A stretch of 53,317 nucleotides of DNA from Gnetum montanum (GCA_015680685.1 MNCI01035134.1:32997-86313); one strand, 5' to 3'; positions 11,250 through 22,858 are shown, numbered from the stretch's first letter. Notes: generated by a model not told the origin, from the sequence alone. Numbers and translations: made by a program.

Positions 11250-12560
11250 AAGGCGGATCTAGTATTTATTGTTAAAAAGTTCTAGCATTGTCCTTCATCA
11301 ATGAATGGAGTCTAGTTCCAAAGATCAATACCAAGTCTTTACTTTCTTAATAAGTGTCATTGGGAATAACTTGAGTTTTTATTATTCATTCTCAATGTTC
11401 TAAAGTAAACAGACATCTTGGAAAGCTTGCATGTGATGCTATGAATCTATGTTATAACCTCTTTCAAACTTTGGAATGTTATTTATGTCAAATCGCTTGA
11501 TGCAATTATCTCATTGATGCCTTGTTGAAATGCAAACAACTTTTCTTATGTTGATCATGCTTCGAGTGGCTAGTAAGGGTTCATTGTGATGATGACCCCT
11601 TTAATGCTCTTCATGATACCTTCTCTTATGCCTTATTATTCTCTATCTTCATCTTCATCTACACCATGATTTCTACTTCTCTTGGAATGTCTATCTTAAT
11701 CACTTCTTCCATTCCTTCCCAACTATCTATCTTGAGGTCTACATTCATCTTCATTAGAACTTCTAGATGATGGTGACAAAGAGGATATAGAAGTGGTAGA
11801 GTTATGTCAACTTGCTTTCCTTCTATAGTCTCTTGACTTTTCCTTCCTAGTTTTGATGAAGTTTCTAAGCCTTAAGTCCCTTCTTATTCTAGGATCTATT
11901 TTATCCCTTCCATGTGTCTCTGCCAAAGTTAAATGTAGTCTCTATTGCATGGACTCTTTTATGTAAAAGATAAGAGGTCAAGAGATAGATCAATGATAAT
12001 TTGACCTTCCTGATTGAAGCTCTATGTTCTCCTTCACAAATGATGTGAGGTGAAGTGCGTCTTTGTCCTTGTCATGTTCATGTCTTACTTCCATAATAGC
12101 ATCTCATCTAGCTTAGGCTTTCATTAGCTAATAGGATCTAGTCATATTCTTTGTAACCTAATAACCTCTATGGGTGTGGCCAAGACCAAATCTTAATAGA
12201 GCAATTTGAAACATGGATAGAATTGATCAATTAGGTGAATATTGCTTTGTAGGTCTTTCCATTTAAACTATTCATCTTGATGAAAAATAAAAGTAAAATC
12301 ATGATAATAAATATTGAAGTGAACATAAGAGATTCTTGTTTCTATTAGTCTACTCTAGGTTTCTTTAATATAGAGTTTAGCATTGCCTCCATTAATGTTA
12401 TCAGCAAGTGGGAAATTAATTCTATGGATAGAAGCATGTTTAATCTGTTAACTCTATGTATCTCTTAAATATATTTTATTTCTTGAAAGATAAATCTTAA
12501 AGCTTTAATACAATGATCTTGTATATCATCAACTAATAAAAGCATTGAAACCATCCATGT
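11250..12560 (-). pseudogene. Ty3/gypsy gag remnant, element D
   Basis: Read on minus, this matches gag of elements A and B: LLATRSMINIRKVV, FDINNIPKFERGYNIDS, HHMQAFQDVCLL and MLELFNNKY correspond to the A blocks LDMNNIPWFEGGYDADP, NHLQAFHNACALQ and MLELFNDNY. Upstream (about 11,620-11,830) a serine-rich then acidic/basic stretch (SISSLSPSSRSSNEDE) matches the equivalent part of B. Stops are frequent. The copy ends near 11250 against the truncated element on plus, so protease and polymerase parts of D are absent. Its own 5' LTR lies just beyond 12573. Confidence 0.65.
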
Positions 12561-12572
12561 CAATGACACCAA

Positions 12573-13480
12573 TGATGAGCAACAAGAGTTTCCTACATTC
12601 AACCATATAAATCACACAAGCATTGTGTGTAACCTTATTGTAAATCATCGATAGGTTAACGTAATTTCTAAAGAGTTAATGCATATTAATCAATGTCTTC
12701 TCACTTTAGTTAAATGTAGTCAAAGTGTATGATTAACTCAAAGTGAAGTATATGATATGATATTGTTTAGCATTAAAAGTAAAAGTAAAACATTGTAAAT
12801 TGAATACTTGGTCTACAAAACAATGGAATAAATGCTAAACTAGCCTATTGGCAATAAGTATGTGATCCTAGCTTGCCATACATGTCCAGGATTGGTATAA
12901 CAATCATTGGGTTACTAAGCAACTTATTGCTAGGAAAACCAAGCAATATCACTCCTAGGTTATCATATGATTATATGTTACGCTCAAAACCAATATACTT
13001 ATTTTGCCAAGTTACTACTAAGGATCATCACTTAGTGCCACACTGCTCATCTCACTAAGTGGGATCCCAAGAGGATTGGTAGATAAGGGAAAGCCTAACC
13101 TCTTCAAGTGGCTACGTCTAAGCTCGAATCTAAGTCTTCAACTTAAGAAACGAGCACCTTAACCTCACTCCAAATAATGGTCCCTTTTGCCAAGTTAATA
13201 ATAAATGATGGAAATGTAAATAACAATGTAAAGTAAATTACAAGTGAAATGTAAATTCTAAGCTAAGTGAAATGCTCCAATGATTAAAAATGATCTTAAT
13301 CATTATTTCTAGCTATAAAATGTATTCAAGTACATCTCATTCAAATAAAGATTATGTACAATTACTCCAAACTATATTACAAGCACTCACAAACTAGCTA
13401 ACAGTGAACCAAAAAGATGCATTTAAGTGTGATGGTTAGACAATATTTAAACATTACCAACCATAAGATATCAATTTATT
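12573..13480 (-). repeat. Diverged 5' LTR of element D (TGATGA family)
   Basis: The lower end, TGATGAGCAACAAGAG...ACATTCAACC, is the inverse of the ending seen in the solo LTR (GGTTGAGTGTAGG...CACTCATCA). Further blocks match other family LTRs: TCAAAGTGAAGTATATGATATGAT near 12735 resembles CCAGAGTGAGGTGTATGATGTG near 50732, and TTACTAAGCAACTTATTGCTAGG near 12910 resembles 46940. The upper boundary is not visible; 13480 is an estimate from the roughly 0.9-kb family length. Confidence 0.5.
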
Positions 13481-13596
13481 GCATACCTATATAATTTAGC
13501 TACCTTAACAATTAATAAATTTCCTAGTGTTAAGTAATCTAAATTAATTGTTACAATTTCTCACTATTATCAAAATTTTAAAGTAGATATTTAATA

Positions 13597-13750
13597 TTAC
13601 TAAAACTAAAACTGAAATTTTACTTACATCATTGAGATCCCTTGGATCCATCAAAACAATTGATAAATTAACATTACTAAAATTGAAATTGAAATTTTTG
13701 CCTAAGTCCACTAAGATCCCTTGGACTTATCAAACCAATTTCAAAATTCC
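13597..13750. repeat. Two-copy tandem repeat, period 77
   Basis: Two imperfect copies start at 13597 and 13674. Both begin TTACTAAAA and contain AGATCCCTTGGA followed by ATCAAA and CAATT. No coding sequence overlaps them. Confidence 0.6.
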
Positions 13751-15763
13751 TTTTATAGAATTTTTTTTATTTTTAATTTGTAACTTGTGACCCATGATTA
13801 CTATGCCAAAACCCTTATATTACATTTGAAAATAAGTTATACAACCTTTGTCTTTAACATTCCAAGGGAAGAAAACCTATGCCATCACAATTTTTATTGA
13901 AGATGAATACTACACCCCAAAACTAAACATATCCAAAAAATAGATATGGTAAACTTCTGGGACTCTTTGAATACATTTATTTTATTTGTACAAAGACACA
14001 TAGTAACTTACGCCAATTTCTTGTGTATCATACATTGTTGAAAGTGTCTCCATTGTGCCTTACCTGCCATACATGTTCATTGTGCTAGCTCATGCATCTT
14101 GGATAACCATTATTAGCCATGCTTATGTGTTGTTGGATCCCACCCCAACATGTCGATAAGACCAAGATAAGAACTAGGATCACTTATTTAAATAAAATAA
14201 AAAATGATTATTATTTTCAACCAAACAAATAGAAGGCATGAATTTCGAATTTCAAGTAAGAAGTTGGAAGTTCAAGTTTCTTTTCCACTTTTAAACTATT
14301 GGTACGAAGATATACTTAAAATTTTTGAAAGTAAGCCTTCACAATGGAGAATGATACATCCATGATGCATGCTACTGTGCATAGGCATACATGCTAGTTA
14401 AAGCACGGCCATGATTCTCAATGTCTCCAAACGTAACAAATCTTCTAGTTGCCAGTTTCAAGCAGGTCCACAGAATTCAAAGCACTTGGATGCGCTGGAG
14501 CTGCGTTGGCCAGAGAGGGACCATGAAAGTGTTCCAAATGCATTGGCACGAAAGTGGAAGATAAAGAAATCACGCTAAACGTTAGATCAAACTTCACATC
14601 CATCGGTTGGAAAGCAACATTTGCGATCAACGGAATTCAAATTGAAAGAAGCCTTCACAAAGTAAGCAAACAGTGGTGTTGTTTTCAGTCATCTACGGCT
14701 ATTTGCAAGCGGCCACGGCTGCCACTATGAAAAAAAGCTTTGGTCGTTCCTATTCTAACCAAAACATTATTTTGACCCAGCAACCCGCAACCCCGGAAGC
14801 TGGTAGAGGTAGTTTATTTAGGTGCAAATTATACATAATCTCAGGACCATTATTTAGAGTGACGGGCGAGTGACAGGAAGATGCTTGTTTTTGTGGATTT
14901 GGGTTTGAATTTGGAAAAATATTAGGAATGAGTCTCTTAAAACTTAGGTTTGAAGCTGTACTAGACGAGGTTAAGCTTAGGTTTTTGTTCTTCTACTGAT
15001 TCAACTTTCGTTCATCCACCAATTCTCCTGAGACTTGCCTAGCATAATGAGCATTGTGCTCCGATTTTACCAAAAAAAAAAAACTGATACAATTTATGTG
15101 ATTCAAGAAAAGAAATGTGTATGGTGAAAACTCAGAACCAAGCAGGTACCTACAGTTATGTAGGATCATCGTCTATTTTGAAATGAAAACAGTTATTTTT
15201 TTACGGAACCATTAGCCAAACCCTGTCTCCATAATTCTACTTCACATGTACTAAAAATTTTTCAAATCAAATAGAAGTTATGAATAAAGCTTAGAAGTTG
15301 AGTTTCTTGGCCATTCGGTTTATAGTTTTCATAAAAAGTTATCTGATCACCATCTGACAACAAAACGGGCCAAGAGAGACCAAGAAACATCTTAAAGCTG
15401 ACATGTTCCAAATCATTACCATATACTGAAAAGACAACAGTTGCAGGATATTGGGAAATGAATGCCAGAGGAAAGTCACAAGACTCTTCGACCGGATATC
15501 TGTATCGAGTTCCTAAATCAGATACCAGATATCTGTCTAATCTTTCATGGTTGAATGTTTGCTTTTTTTTTAACTTTTTTGTTTTTTTCTTTCTTTTTCG
15601 CCTTTCGGTTTATGGGTAGCAGGTTACAGCTAATGATCAAACTAGTCACAGGAGCACCAAAATGTCAGCATGAATGAAGCAGCCAGACTGACTAGTGGAA
15701 GGCAGAGTCTGTTGTTACGTGAGGCAGGGGAGCAAGCAGCTCCCAGGTTATGAGTTGAAACGA
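13751..15763. other. Intergenic region without recognised genes
   Basis: AT-rich sequence downstream of the SEC14-like gene. Base composition becomes more balanced from about 14400. Open frames here (such as 14445-14630 minus, 61 codons) have no recognised domain. Homopolymer runs occur near 15070 and 15560-15600. The 3' UTR of the SEC14-like gene must lie within about the last few hundred bases, but no clear poly(A) signal was identified. Confidence 0.5.
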
Positions 15764-18179
15764 TCAGTCTTTTATTGTGGGTTCTGAAAATGAAACATCA
15801 TTCCAAGGACCTGCATCGGAATTTTCGCAGCCACCGGGACATCTGCAGGAGCCTCCTAAGAATTCAGGCAAATTCTCAGCATCTATCAGTTCAAGTAATT
15901 TGTGCGCGTAATTGGAACCATGCACTTCAATTTTCTTGTGTGTTCTTTTGTCAAGCCAAGGCTTCACCACGGACCATATTGCCTTGAAGGCTGTGGGAGC
16001 GTTGATGATCACCATTTTGCCCAGATGCTCAGGGTAATAGTCTTGGTCGATCTTGCTGATCTTCTGAATGAAGTGCCTCACCTGCTTGCTCATGTGCTTC
16101 ACTGCCTGTTCACAACACAAGATGTATTATACCTACTTGTATTATCATGCTCATACAAGTTTTCATTCACATTATTATGTCAATATTATTCCGTTTCAGA
16201 ATTCATATATTGACCTGGCTCCCAATTGTAATAGAATCCATATGTATATCTGCCTGTGTCAAAGGTGTGATTAACGACTTAGCCTTCATTTCCAATGTGA
16301 TCAGGATGGAGGAAATAAACAAGAAATGAACTCTTAATAGAATAATGATAAAGGAAAAGGGTCCGATGAAAAACAACCGTAGATAATGTATGTAAAATAT
16401 ATAAAAAAAATTAAGTCTAACACAAGAATTTGCAAGAAAATTTATTCGGCGTAGATAAATTTATGACGCTGATGATGGGAAAGGGTTTGGTAATAAAATA
16501 AAATAAATGAGCATGCCCGGAAAAGACTTTGAAAAATGATTTCAGGGATACAGTTTGCTACCGCCTAATATAGAACACGGATTTCATTATTATTCAAAAA
16601 CAATTATAATAAGGATATAACGATGATGGAAAATAGTGTTGACCATTAAAATTATAAGAAATTGGAGTGAAAAAAGGGTATCAGAACATACCACACCCTT
16701 GAGATCCAAAATAGTGAGCGACTGATTGATGGTCCTCCCGGCTTTCTTTGAACAAGCTGGGAACTTGCAGTCGATGAGAGCTTCCCATTCCAGGACATGG
16801 TACTGCAGCATTCTGTCCAGGCTTGTGATTTTTAAAAGCTCATCCAGATGCAGTTGACCCAGCCTTTCAATGTACACCGGTCTGCCCAACTTATCAGTCT
16901 TATGGTGAAAATGAGGATAGAGCTCCTTAACTAGCCTCCTTTCTGTAAACTGGAAGGTCTGCAAAATTTCAAATATCCTACCATACTCAGCTGCAGGAAG
17001 AACCATAAAACAAAAGAAGAGGGAAAAAGTTTCCCTGTAAGCTAGCATTGCAAATTTCCGGAATCTGGACGGGGAATAATTGAATCCTCTGCTTGGAAGC
17101 GTACAAGATAGAAGAACGAACTGGTCTTTAACATAAGAAGTAATATTCAAATATTGGCATCAAAGCTGCAAAACGGATCATTTATTTGAATGGGTAAACA
17201 CAGAGTTATCCTATAATTACTAATTAGCCTTGTAAAATGCACGCTTATCTTGAAAAAATCCACTCGCAGTAACCGGCATAGATAGAACGGAAACACCTGA
17301 AACTTAAAATCATCGCCAAAAACACTAGTCCAGAAGCACCTGAAAGTCTGAAACCGAGGAAGCTGCTCAAGGAAGAAACAGAAACTAAATCTACTCCATC
17401 AATCAATCACAGATCCGAAGCTTGACATTTAAAACCGACATCCACGCAACTAGTAGAGAAACCACGCACATTAACGAAAAATCCGAGGCAAAACGGATTG
17501 AACCAACGCTCTTACTGCATCATCAAAAAGCAGAAAACCCAAAAGCAAAAACAAATAACAGGGTTCAACACCCCAGGGGAAAAAAGCATAGATCATATCC
17601 AAAAACAAGCCAGACCCAAAACCAAGACGGGAAAACTACTTCATCTCAGAAATTGCATCGACAACAAACCCGAGTCTGAACATACATACTACCCAAGTAA
17701 ACCCCAAAATGAAGCAAGATCAGGGCACAAAAGACTAGATCCAGATCCAGAACCAGAACCAGAACCAAAAAACGCTAATCCGGTTTTCCCAATACCTGCT
17801 TGATATTATCAGCGCCGAACTCGCGGCGCCACAGGAGCATGGCCTCGAACATAGCACGAGCTTTGGCCACATCCAGAGACCGAGCTCGCAGGAACCGCAG
17901 CAGGTCCGCATCGGTGTCGCGTTGGCGCAAGAGGCCGGCGTCCGCCAGAACCGAGCGCAACCGGAGCAGCGCCTGTTCTTCATCTTCAGAAGAAGTGCGC
18001 GCAGGCCGTCCGCGGACACCGCCCGTTCCGGCGGAAGCTCCGCCATCGTCGGTGTCGGTGTCGGTGTCGGGCTGAACACTGCTCTCGCCGCGGCTGCAGT
18101 GTCCGATATCCAAAACCGGTCTGGACAGCGCCGATGTGAACTTCCCCACCAAATGCGCCTCCTTGAACTTCGAATACAT
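15764..18179 (-). CDS. SEC14-like CRAL-TRIO phosphatidylinositol transfer protein, three exons
   Basis: Exons on minus: 18179-17796 (128 codons, from ATG), 16958-16692 (89 codons) and 16105-15764 (113 codons plus TGA). All junctions are phase 0 with GT-AG introns of 837 and 586 bp, giving 330 residues. Residues about 65-120 form the CRAL-TRIO N-terminal helical domain (LRSVLADAGLLRQRDTDADL, LRFLRARSLDVAKARAMFEA). The lipid-binding domain occupies about 130-310, with GRPVYIERLGQLHLDELLK, YHVLEWEALIDCKFPACSKK, TILDLKGV, YYPEHLGKMVIINAPTAFK and LPEFLGGSCRCPGGCENSD. Such proteins move or present phosphatidylinositol and phosphatidylcholine at membranes. It ends soon after the SEC14 domain, so there is no nodulin-like tail as in plant SFH proteins of about 550 residues. 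An acidic TD repeat (residues 38-45) lies in a variable N-terminal region. No stop or frameshift is present; this is the only gene here that looks functional. Confidence 0.9.
17742..17768. repeat. CAGAAC hexamer repeat in intron 1
   Basis: Short array of CCAGAT then CCAGAA units in intron 1 of the SEC14-like gene, about 30 bases from the 5' splice site of exon 1 at 17795. Confidence 0.7.
18047..18070. repeat. GGTGTC hexamer repeat in exon 1
   Basis: Four GGTGTC-type units. On the minus (coding) strand they encode the alternating TDTDTDTD acidic stretch of the SEC14-like protein, so copy-number change would lengthen or shorten the protein in frame. Confidence 0.75.
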
Positions 18180-19281
18180 TCTCGATTTTTTTTCCGCTCT
18201 GTCTGTTCGCCCGGACCGAACTGTCCGCTCTTACAGATCTCACTGTTTTTCGGGTTTTGGATTCTGTGGTTCTCCGAGCTTTCTCAATGACGATGTTGAG
18301 GAGAGAGATTCCGAACTCACGGAAGAAGCAGCAGCCCCGCTTTTACCCAAACACAATATTAATGCAGCGTTGCCTCCTGCAACTGCAACTGATGGTATTT
18401 TGCGGATAAAGCAGAGATGGTTGTGGATCTTGGACGTTGTGGGGGGCGAGAAAAACGGAGTGAAGCAACTTGAAACTCAAGAATCATCAAGAGCAGCAGC
18501 AGCAGCAGCAGGGGCCGCCTCAAATAAACTGAAAATCCCATCGAAACCCACCCAGCAAGAAACGTAGCCGTTATAGTATATATGCTCAGAACACAGCAAA
18601 TCATGTGCGGAAAACATTTGTTTAAGAAGGAGAGTTTTTAAATTTTGAAAACTTGGGTTTGTTTCCGGGGAAACTAAATTTTGAAGATCTGGGGTTATTT
18701 TCACGGAAACTAAACAAAATTGGAGGTTGTGCTTGTTGTTTTGCTGTATAAGGTAAGAGGCGCAGGACAAGGCTTCAACTGAATGTTGATCCGCCACCCA
18801 CCACAGTAACCCTTCACCTACGCCGATGTCACAAGTGATGCTGAAGTCAGGTTTGGTTAGCGTCCAGAATCCCGCCCGGATACGGATATTCGCGGGTTAG
18901 TATTTTTAAGTACCACCTCTCCTTGGAGCTCATAATGATTGGGCTGCAAAATTTCAACAAAGAAAGCTTCAAAGGCATGGACAGTTTGCTTGGTCATGAA
19001 TCTTGGTGAGTGGTGAACCCAACATATGCGTTTTGGTTCATTACTTCCCTCATCCTTCCTTCCATGTGCGTGGACCCTGCCTTGTCGGTTGTAAACTATG
19101 ATAACTACTATGTCAACTAGATACTCACGCGCACTTAAGACGATAATTTTTGAAAACCAACCTTACTTAAAAAAGATTAAGCATTGTTATTCGTGTTTGA
19201 TTGAGCAAGATTTATCAAATGCAAGTGGCTACTTCCAATTGGTTATTGATGGTTGTAGTTGTCATTAGAATGAACGAAAGA
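18180..19281 (-). promoter_or_regulatory. Upstream region of the SEC14-like gene
   Basis: The first 330 bp upstream of the start codon are relatively GC-rich and contain an A8 run (T8 on plus, 18187-18194) and a (CAG)6 triplet run at 18493-18511. A TATA-like TATATACTATA occurs on minus at 18572-18583, about 400 bp before the ATG, which would imply a long 5' UTR. An open frame on plus (18136-18567) covers this area, but it has no recognisable domain and is likely chance. No other gene is seen up to the Penelope-like fragment. Confidence 0.35.
18493..18511. repeat. CAG triplet microsatellite
   Basis: Six GCA/CAG units in the probable 5' UTR or promoter of the SEC14-like gene. Confidence 0.8.
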
Positions 19282-20090
19282 AATTTAGAGTATCCTGTAA
19301 AATCTTTATAAAACAGACACATATTGATTGATATTTGGATGATCTTTGTAATCATTGTTATAGTCAAAAACTCTCTACTTTTTGCTCCGTAATGATCAAA
19401 GTTCTCAGTATTTGTAATACAACTTCTTTCTATAAAGAGGTTAATCATTTGAATACTATCTTTAAACTTAACAAATTTGATAAAAAGACTATTACTAAAT
19501 TTGATAAAAAGACTATTACTAAAGCATGGATAAAGTTGATTCATTCTTGCCTAGAGAAAATGGACATTCTTTCTAATATAAATATGAACTGAGAAAATTT
19601 TGATAATAATAATTCTTTTTCAAATAAAAAGCTCATCAACATTCCCTACATCAAACGTATTTCTAAGAAACATGACATTATAACAATCTTTAAACTCTAT
19701 ATCAAAGTCTCTGAGTTTTTTCATAGTTTTAACAATAAAAAGTATATTCTCAATAATAGTGGTGTTTATAAAATCTCTTGCATTTGTGATAAATGTTATA
19801 GTTGTGAAACTAGTAGAACTTTCTCTAATAGATTGAAAGAGCACTTAAAGAAGATATACAATATAATAGATCTTCAAGTTCACCTCTTGTAGAACACATA
19901 GAAATTGATAAATTCTTGAGAAATTACAACAAGTTAACAGATAATAGTGAAATTTTTTATGTAATGAATAACTTTGTAGATAGAAAAATTAGAGAAGTCT
20001 TAAAATTAGAATTTATTCTAATAACATTAATTAAGATCAAGGTTATTTTACTCACTTAATGTGGTAGTCTATTTTAACAAAAATTAACCA
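19282..20090 (+). pseudogene. Penelope-like element: RT end and GIY-YIG endonuclease remnant
   Basis: The conceptual product reads, with stops and frameshifts, in the order typical of Penelope-like elements. RT thumb: FRVSCKIFIKQTHID, YLDDLCNHCYSQKLS, SVMIKVLSICNTTSFYKEV and NHLNTIFKLNKFDKKTI (19282-19520). Linker: LINIPYIKRISKKHDI (about 19630-19685). GIY-YIG nuclease: NNSGVYKISCICDKCYSCET, then SRTFSNRLKEHLK (about 19750-19850). C-terminal signature: FVDRKIREVLKLE, then NNIN.DQGYFTHLMW in a shifted frame (about 19970-20070). In intact elements the RT and GIY-YIG nuclease drive target-primed insertion. A 24-bp direct duplication (AAATTTGATAAAAAGACTAT...) occurs at 19479-19526. The 5' part of the RT is missing. 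Among plants these elements are described mainly from conifers. Confidence 0.8.
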
Positions 20091-21708
20091 ATCTAGAAAT
20101 TTGTTTTAAAATCCTGCTTAATTTAATGTTTTTTTTCTCTCTAAAAAAGTGGATTTTTTTAAGCTAAGAGGACAATTACCAACGTCATCTACAAAAGTCC
20201 TTCTTTGTCATGGAAAAATAATTTGATCATTATAATGATGAGGGGAAGCTTTCTTGGTTACATTTTTTTTTGTTGGATTTTACCATGATAAATAAAACAT
20301 TATCCTCGTAAAGTTGGGATAAGAGATGAACTTTTTCATGGGAATTGTTATTTGTGAAAGTCCAACTACTTTGTAACTTGAACTTTGTCCTTGGAAAATC
20401 AATCCTCCATGAATCAATTTGAGATGTTTTAATTTTAAAAATATAAAAAATTCACTTGGTCAAACAATAGATATATATATATATCATAAATATATAGCTA
20501 AACTAGTTTTTATAGTATCTAAAATATGTTCTATATTTATTTACAAACTCTTCATCTTATATGTTTGGAGTTATGAGTTCAATTATGATGACTAGCTCAT
20601 TATATTTTTGGTTTCCTTTTCCCCCTCAAATCTTTTGTATTTTTAAATAATTTTTGGAAGTACTTTTTATGTTTTTAGTTTTAATAATTTTTAAGTAGTA
20701 ATGTTACTTTTCCTAAATAGTACTACTCCCTATACCTACTAAACTAACATGAATCCCTATATTCCCTACTTTTCCTACCCTTCTATTCATACTACTTTTT
20801 TCCAACAACTAGTTTTTTTTTTATTTTGGCCATTATTTCTCTTTAAAATTATTTTTTAAAAAAACTTTTTCTTTTTCTTTTTCCCTATTATTTCTTCCTA
20901 TAACTAGTTATTTTTATTCTAATTGTTATATCTTTAAATTTTCTCTTTTTTCTCTTTCTTTTTTTCCTTTTCCTAAGGCTAGTTAGTTTTTCTAAAACTA
21001 ATTATTTCCCACTACATCTAAACTAACCATTGACTGTAATGCTATTTATTCTGTCTCTAACCCTTGAGAAATTAGTTGCAACTGATGATGAATCTAGTAT
21101 GATTTGAAACATTTTACAAAGAAAAAATATGCATACTATGGATGATACATTGAGAGAATATTATTTTATTCATGGTTGTTTTAAGTATCTATGTTAACTT
21201 TACATTGAGAATATTTACCATTAGTTGTAACATGCTTGTCAACATTGGTTTTAATCTTTAAGTTAACAATATTCTTGTCAAATAAGAACAAATTTACCTT
21301 ACAAGCTATCTATCCAAACTAATTAATACATTTTGTAAGTAAAAATATTCACAAAATCTTCTAGCTTCTTCAATTTCTTTATTATTATTTGATCATTCTT
21401 GTTATTTATATTAACTTACTTTTTTGTATCTTCAACTTCAAATTATTTTTTTTTTCTATAATAAACTTCAACAAGTCTTTTCTTTTCTTAAGCATATGTT
21501 TTCTTAAACAAAAAAAATAAACTTTAAACAAATGTCCTTTATTCATGAGCAATAGGTATTGCTTGTGCCTAATCATATGAATCACAAGCGTGTACATGCG
21601 ATCCGATCAAATTTTGCGGACACCTTTTACTTAAGTGACCTATGTCCTAGATAGTTAGACATGAGATTACTAGTCATTGTCTTCTCAATCATCACTTGTG
21701 TTAATTTT
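20091..21708. other. AT-rich intergenic region without recognised genes
   Basis: Very AT-rich, with long T runs (20265-20275, 20812-20822, 21444-21457) and a short (AT)7 microsatellite at 20471-20484. No open frame shows a recognisable domain. The last five bases, ATTTT (21704-21708), are the left target duplicate of the copia element. Confidence 0.6.
20471..20484. repeat. AT dinucleotide microsatellite
   Basis: Seven AT units in AT-rich intergenic DNA. Confidence 0.8.
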
Positions 21709-21982
21709 TGTAGTTATTTAGAAAAGTAGAGAAACTAAATTTTTATTCCCTGATGAATCAAGTGTTACAATGAGCCCTTTTTATACATGAATATGAACAC
21801 TATTTTTAGAAGGAATAATAAAAAACCCTTGATTATGGAAAAGACAAATCACCATAAAATCAAGAAATTTGCCTAATCTAAAAAGCTAGAATTGGTATGA
21901 TAACAAATCCCATTAAATTAAGAAACTACTAATAAGAATTACAACTATAAATTACCCTTAAAATTTGATCTAGATTTCCACA
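21709..21982 (-). repeat. 3' LTR of the copia element
   Basis: On plus it starts TGTAGTTATTTAGAAAAGTAG and ends GATTTCCACA. It matches 51710-51996 over its whole length apart from scattered substitutions and an indel near 21862 (AAATC against AAATCCGGAACC in the other copy). Confidence 0.88.
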
Positions 21983-21994
21983 CCCCCTCAAGCT
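21983..21994 (-). promoter_or_regulatory. Polypurine tract of the copia element
   Basis: Minus strand AGCTTGAGGGGG directly precedes the 3' LTR. This is the standard copia plus-strand primer, and the stop codon of the polyprotein (TGA, 21988-21990) lies inside it, as in many plant copia elements. Confidence 0.85.
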
Positions 21995-22341
21995 GGGCTG
22001 TAGATGTTGAGAAGAGCAAGCTTGAATCCAAGTTCTTCAAAGGTAATTCTAGGAAAAGCCTTGGTTAGGATGTCAGATATTTGATTTGTGGTAGGAACAT
22101 AATCAATTGAGATCATCCACTCTTCTATCTTTTCTTTGATGAAGTGCCTATCTATCTCCACATGTTTTGTTCGATCATGATGTACTGAGTTCTTAGTTAT
22201 GCTAATAGCTGCTTGATTATTGTACAATAATTTGATAGAATTTGTAATTTGGATTTTGAGCTCATGTAATAGTCTCTTCAGTCATATTCCTTCACATATC
22301 CCTTAGGCCATAGCTATGAATTTTGCCTTAGTGCTGCTATG
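21988..22341 (-). pseudogene. Copia RNase H, C-terminal end of the polyprotein
   Basis: Minus-strand reading begins SSTKAKFIAMA (the usual SSTEAEYMALA) and continues KRLLHELKIQI. YNNQAAISITKN, HHDRTKHVEIDRHFIKEKIE and YVPTTNQISDILTKAF follow, ending NIYSPA at TGA 21988. These are the conserved end blocks of copia RNase H, the enzyme that degrades the RNA strand during reverse transcription. Two stops interrupt the first 40 codons, so the gene is dead. The upstream continuation lies 20.2 kb away at 42533, because the Tat-like element interrupted the codons for VVALSSTKA. Confidence 0.88.
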
Positions 22342-22858
22342 TGTTGTGATCGAAAACGTTGGTGGCTAGAACACCGAGGGGTTGCCGGTCGAATAGTTTA
22401 ACCCCAGATCCATGCGAGAGCCGTGCTAGAGAAAAATGGAAGTGGGGCACCTTGAACGGTCTAGTCAATCAGATAGGGACTTAAGCGATGTATCTTAACC
22501 TTTCGTAAATGTTTGTTTCGCAAGCGAGACACGTGAAGTAAATCGACGATTGACAAATGTAAAGTGGTAAAATTAATGCAAAACAATGATGATAGTAAAC
22601 AAATAGTAAAATAGATTTGGATGAGAGAATGCATTGCCCCAAAGGTTATGGATTTGATCCTTTACCTTGTTTGAAAAGTGTACAATAAGTTGTGTAAGAT
22701 TGAAGAGACACTGCTTACATTGAATAGTATGATCACAGGTCTTCTGCTTGGTATTCTGTTTGTTGAGATGTCAAAATGCTCGACTCACAAAGGGATGTTT
22801 GGAGCCAACCAGAGAACTCAAAGGTAAACAGAATGCTTAAAATGCCAACTATGCTCTT

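Noticed and set aside
14445-14630. 61-codon minus frame downstream of the SEC14-like gene
   Set aside because: Short, no domain, no supporting splice or neighbour evidence.
17735-18290. Other long frames over SEC14 exon 1 on both strands
   Set aside because: They are alternative-frame shadows of the GC-rich exon; only the frame from 18179 joins in phase to exons with CRAL-TRIO motifs.
18136-18567. 143-codon open frame on plus, opposite the 5' end of the SEC14-like gene
   Set aside because: It overlaps the 5' UTR/promoter and exon 1 on the other strand, gets much of its length from GC-rich sequence and a CAG run, and has no recognisable domain.
18359-18604. Apparent signal-peptide-like leucine run on minus
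   Set aside because: The leucines come from the CAG/CTG triplet run; nothing downstream supports a secreted protein.
20091-21708. tRNA or other structural RNA genes
   Set aside because: No cloverleaf or conserved A/B boxes were found by eye; the region is simple AT-rich DNA.
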